Shown here: positions 5,226 through 6,252 of the stretch, one piece after another
Layout: every line of letters begins with the position of its first letter
Position numbering within the stretch: the stretch's first letter is position 1
Assembly (NCBI GenBank): GCA_002482405.1
Contig: DLFX01000236.1
Location: forward strand, 2,412-8,663
Source: Firmicutes bacterium UBA7709
GTDB taxonomy: Bacteria > Bacillota_A > Clostridia > Peptostreptococcales > Anaerovoracaceae
Reading direction: 5' to 3'
Length of the DNA: 6,252 bases
The notes under the pieces: generated by a model
Database searches by the model: none
Told to the model about the DNA's origin: nothing
Seen by the model: the letters and a program-made list of their open reading frames with translations, nothing else
Program-made: the position numbers and the translations under genes

Positions 5226-6252
5226 GAAAAGGGAAAGGCGAAACTGATTCGCGTGTTAAAAAGCCACACTTTGCATGGAAAGAGTTTCTGATTACGTATG
5301 CGGTTTTGTCTGTGCTTTCAGCTGGCCAGTGGATGATTTATTCTGAGTATACTGATTTTACCTCTATGCCCGTTGAATATATCCTTGGCATGATGGGGTA
5401 TTGGGCGCTTGTTTCTGGTGCGTTTGCTTTGGTCACACATGCACAAACATGGAGAAAATTTGATGAACCCATGCACCGCTTGAGTATAGCCGCCAAGGAT
5501 GTAGCGAACGGCGACTTCTCTATCTATTTGGAACCTATCCACAATCCTGACAAATATGATTATATGGATGTGATGTTTGAGGATTTCAACAAGATGGTTG
5601 AGGAACTGGGCAGTATCGAGACACTCAAAGCTGATTTTATCGCCAATGTGTCCCATGAAATCAAAACACCGCTGGCCGTTATCCAGAACTATGCCCAAAT
5701 GCTGCAAAAGGAAACCTTGCCCTATGAGCTCAGGAAAGATTACTGCAGCACGATTATCTCCGCATCTCAGAAGTTGGCGGCACTGGTGACGAACATCCTG
5801 AAGCTCAACAAGCTCGAAAATCAGGAGATCGTCCCGACAGCCCAGCCCTATGACCTGTGCCGCCAGTTGGCCGAGTACGCCCTGCAATTTGAGGAACTGT
5901 GGGAGTCCAAAGATATTGAATTCATTGCGGACTTGGAGGATAGAGCGGTTATCAGCGCCAATGAGGAGATGATGGGGATTGTGTGGCAAAATCTGCTTTC
6001 CAACGCTATTAAATTCACCGAGCCGGGCGGAACGATCACTCTGACTCAGACCTCTGATTCGGATTGGATCACCGTTACCATCTCTGATACTGGCTGCGGG
6101 ATGAGCAAAGAGGTTATTGATAGGATCTTCGACAAGTTCTATCAGGGAGACAGTTCCCGCTCACAGGAGGGCAACGGGTTGGGCCTCGCCCTCACGCTAA
6201 GGGTGGTCGAGTTGATTGGCGGGTCCATTACCGTTGCCAGCGAACCGGGCGA
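5222..6252 (+). CDS. Membrane sensor histidine kinase with short extracytoplasmic loop, 3' end off window
   Basis: The open frame starts at GTG 5222, within the GTGA that also holds the regulator's TGA stop, and runs off the window after 343 complete codons. An in-frame stop at 5207-5209 rules out a start further upstream. The next ATG codes for a residue inside the first membrane segment, so GTG is the best start and translation is probably coupled. Order: basic cytoplasmic N-terminus (1-21), membrane segments at about 22-40 and 53-74 with only about 12 residues between, a HAMP-like linker (about 75-130), and dimerisation helix with H-box S-H-E-I-K-T-P-L and phospho-accepting H145. The ATPase domain follows with the N-box around N257 and N261, D-T-G-C-G-M (289-294), I-F-D-K-F, and the G2 box G-N-G-L-G-L at 317-322. 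It should autophosphorylate and pass phosphate to D52 of the regulator. The signal is unknown; the tiny loop suggests sensing in the membrane or through a partner such as an ABC transporter. Confidence 0.93.
   Translation, partial: MRKGKGETDSRVKKPHFAWKEFLITYAVLSVLSAGQWMIYSEYTDFTSMPVEYILGMMGYWALVSGAFALVTHAQTWRKFDEPMHRLSIAAKDVANGDFSIYLEPIHNPDKYDYMDVMFEDFNKMVEELGSIETLKADFIANVSHEIKTPLAVIQNYAQMLQKETLPYELRKDYCSTIISASQKLAALVTNILKLNKLENQEIVPTAQPYDLCRQLAEYALQFEELWESKDIEFIADLEDRAVISANEEMMGIVWQNLLSNAIKFTEPGGTITLTQTSDSDWITVTISDTGCGMSKEVIDRIFDKFYQGDSSRSQEGNGLGLALTLRVVELIGGSITVASEPG

Noticed and set aside
5318..5989. Minus-strand open frame of 223 codons opposite the histidine kinase
   Set aside because: The + strand frame carries the H-box and the N- and G-boxes in order; the reverse frame has no family signature.
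1..6252. Mobile element, CRISPR array or RNA gene
   Set aside because: No terminal inverted repeats, transposase or integrase motifs, regularly spaced repeats, or tRNA/rRNA-like segments were seen.

Overview
The window suggests a Clostridia-type Firmicute: mid-range GC, purine-rich Shine-Dalgarno sites (GGAGG/AGGAG), A/T-rich intergenic promoters, and a compact OmpR-type two-component pair. This is inferred from style and protein families; no species-level marker is present. All supported genes lie on the + strand.

Left part (1-3176): three tightly packed genes read as one operon that begins before the window. First is the C-terminal 83 residues of a class A beta-lactamase-like serine hydrolase, with an intact H-K-T-G motif. 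One base after its stop comes a YtcJ-type amidohydrolase (amidohydrolase_3 family), and three bases after that a class I PLP-dependent aminotransferase. A strong two-tier hairpin followed by a T-run closes the unit. The order suggests sequential processing of an amide- or peptide-like compound (hydrolysis, then transamination), but the substrate cannot be read from the sequence.

Middle part (3177-4467): a 249-base gap follows the aminotransferase. After the terminator it holds a perfect TATAAT box and a leader of about 155 bases in front of rsgA, the circularly permuted ribosome-assembly GTPase. The leader contains a CCTCCAA segment that can pair either with an upstream TGGAGGGA or with the rsgA ribosome binding site. 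The two pairings exclude each other, which makes this a candidate post-transcriptional switch and the least explained structure in the window.

Right part (4468-6252): an extended -10 promoter precedes an OmpR-family response regulator. A membrane histidine kinase starts at a GTG overlapping the regulator's stop codon and runs off the window end. The kinase has two transmembrane segments separated by only about a dozen residues, so it probably senses within the membrane or through a partner protein.

I saw no tRNA, rRNA, CRISPR array, insertion sequence or attachment site. Most of the window is ordinary chromosomal content. The rsgA leader and the three-enzyme operon deserve a second look.
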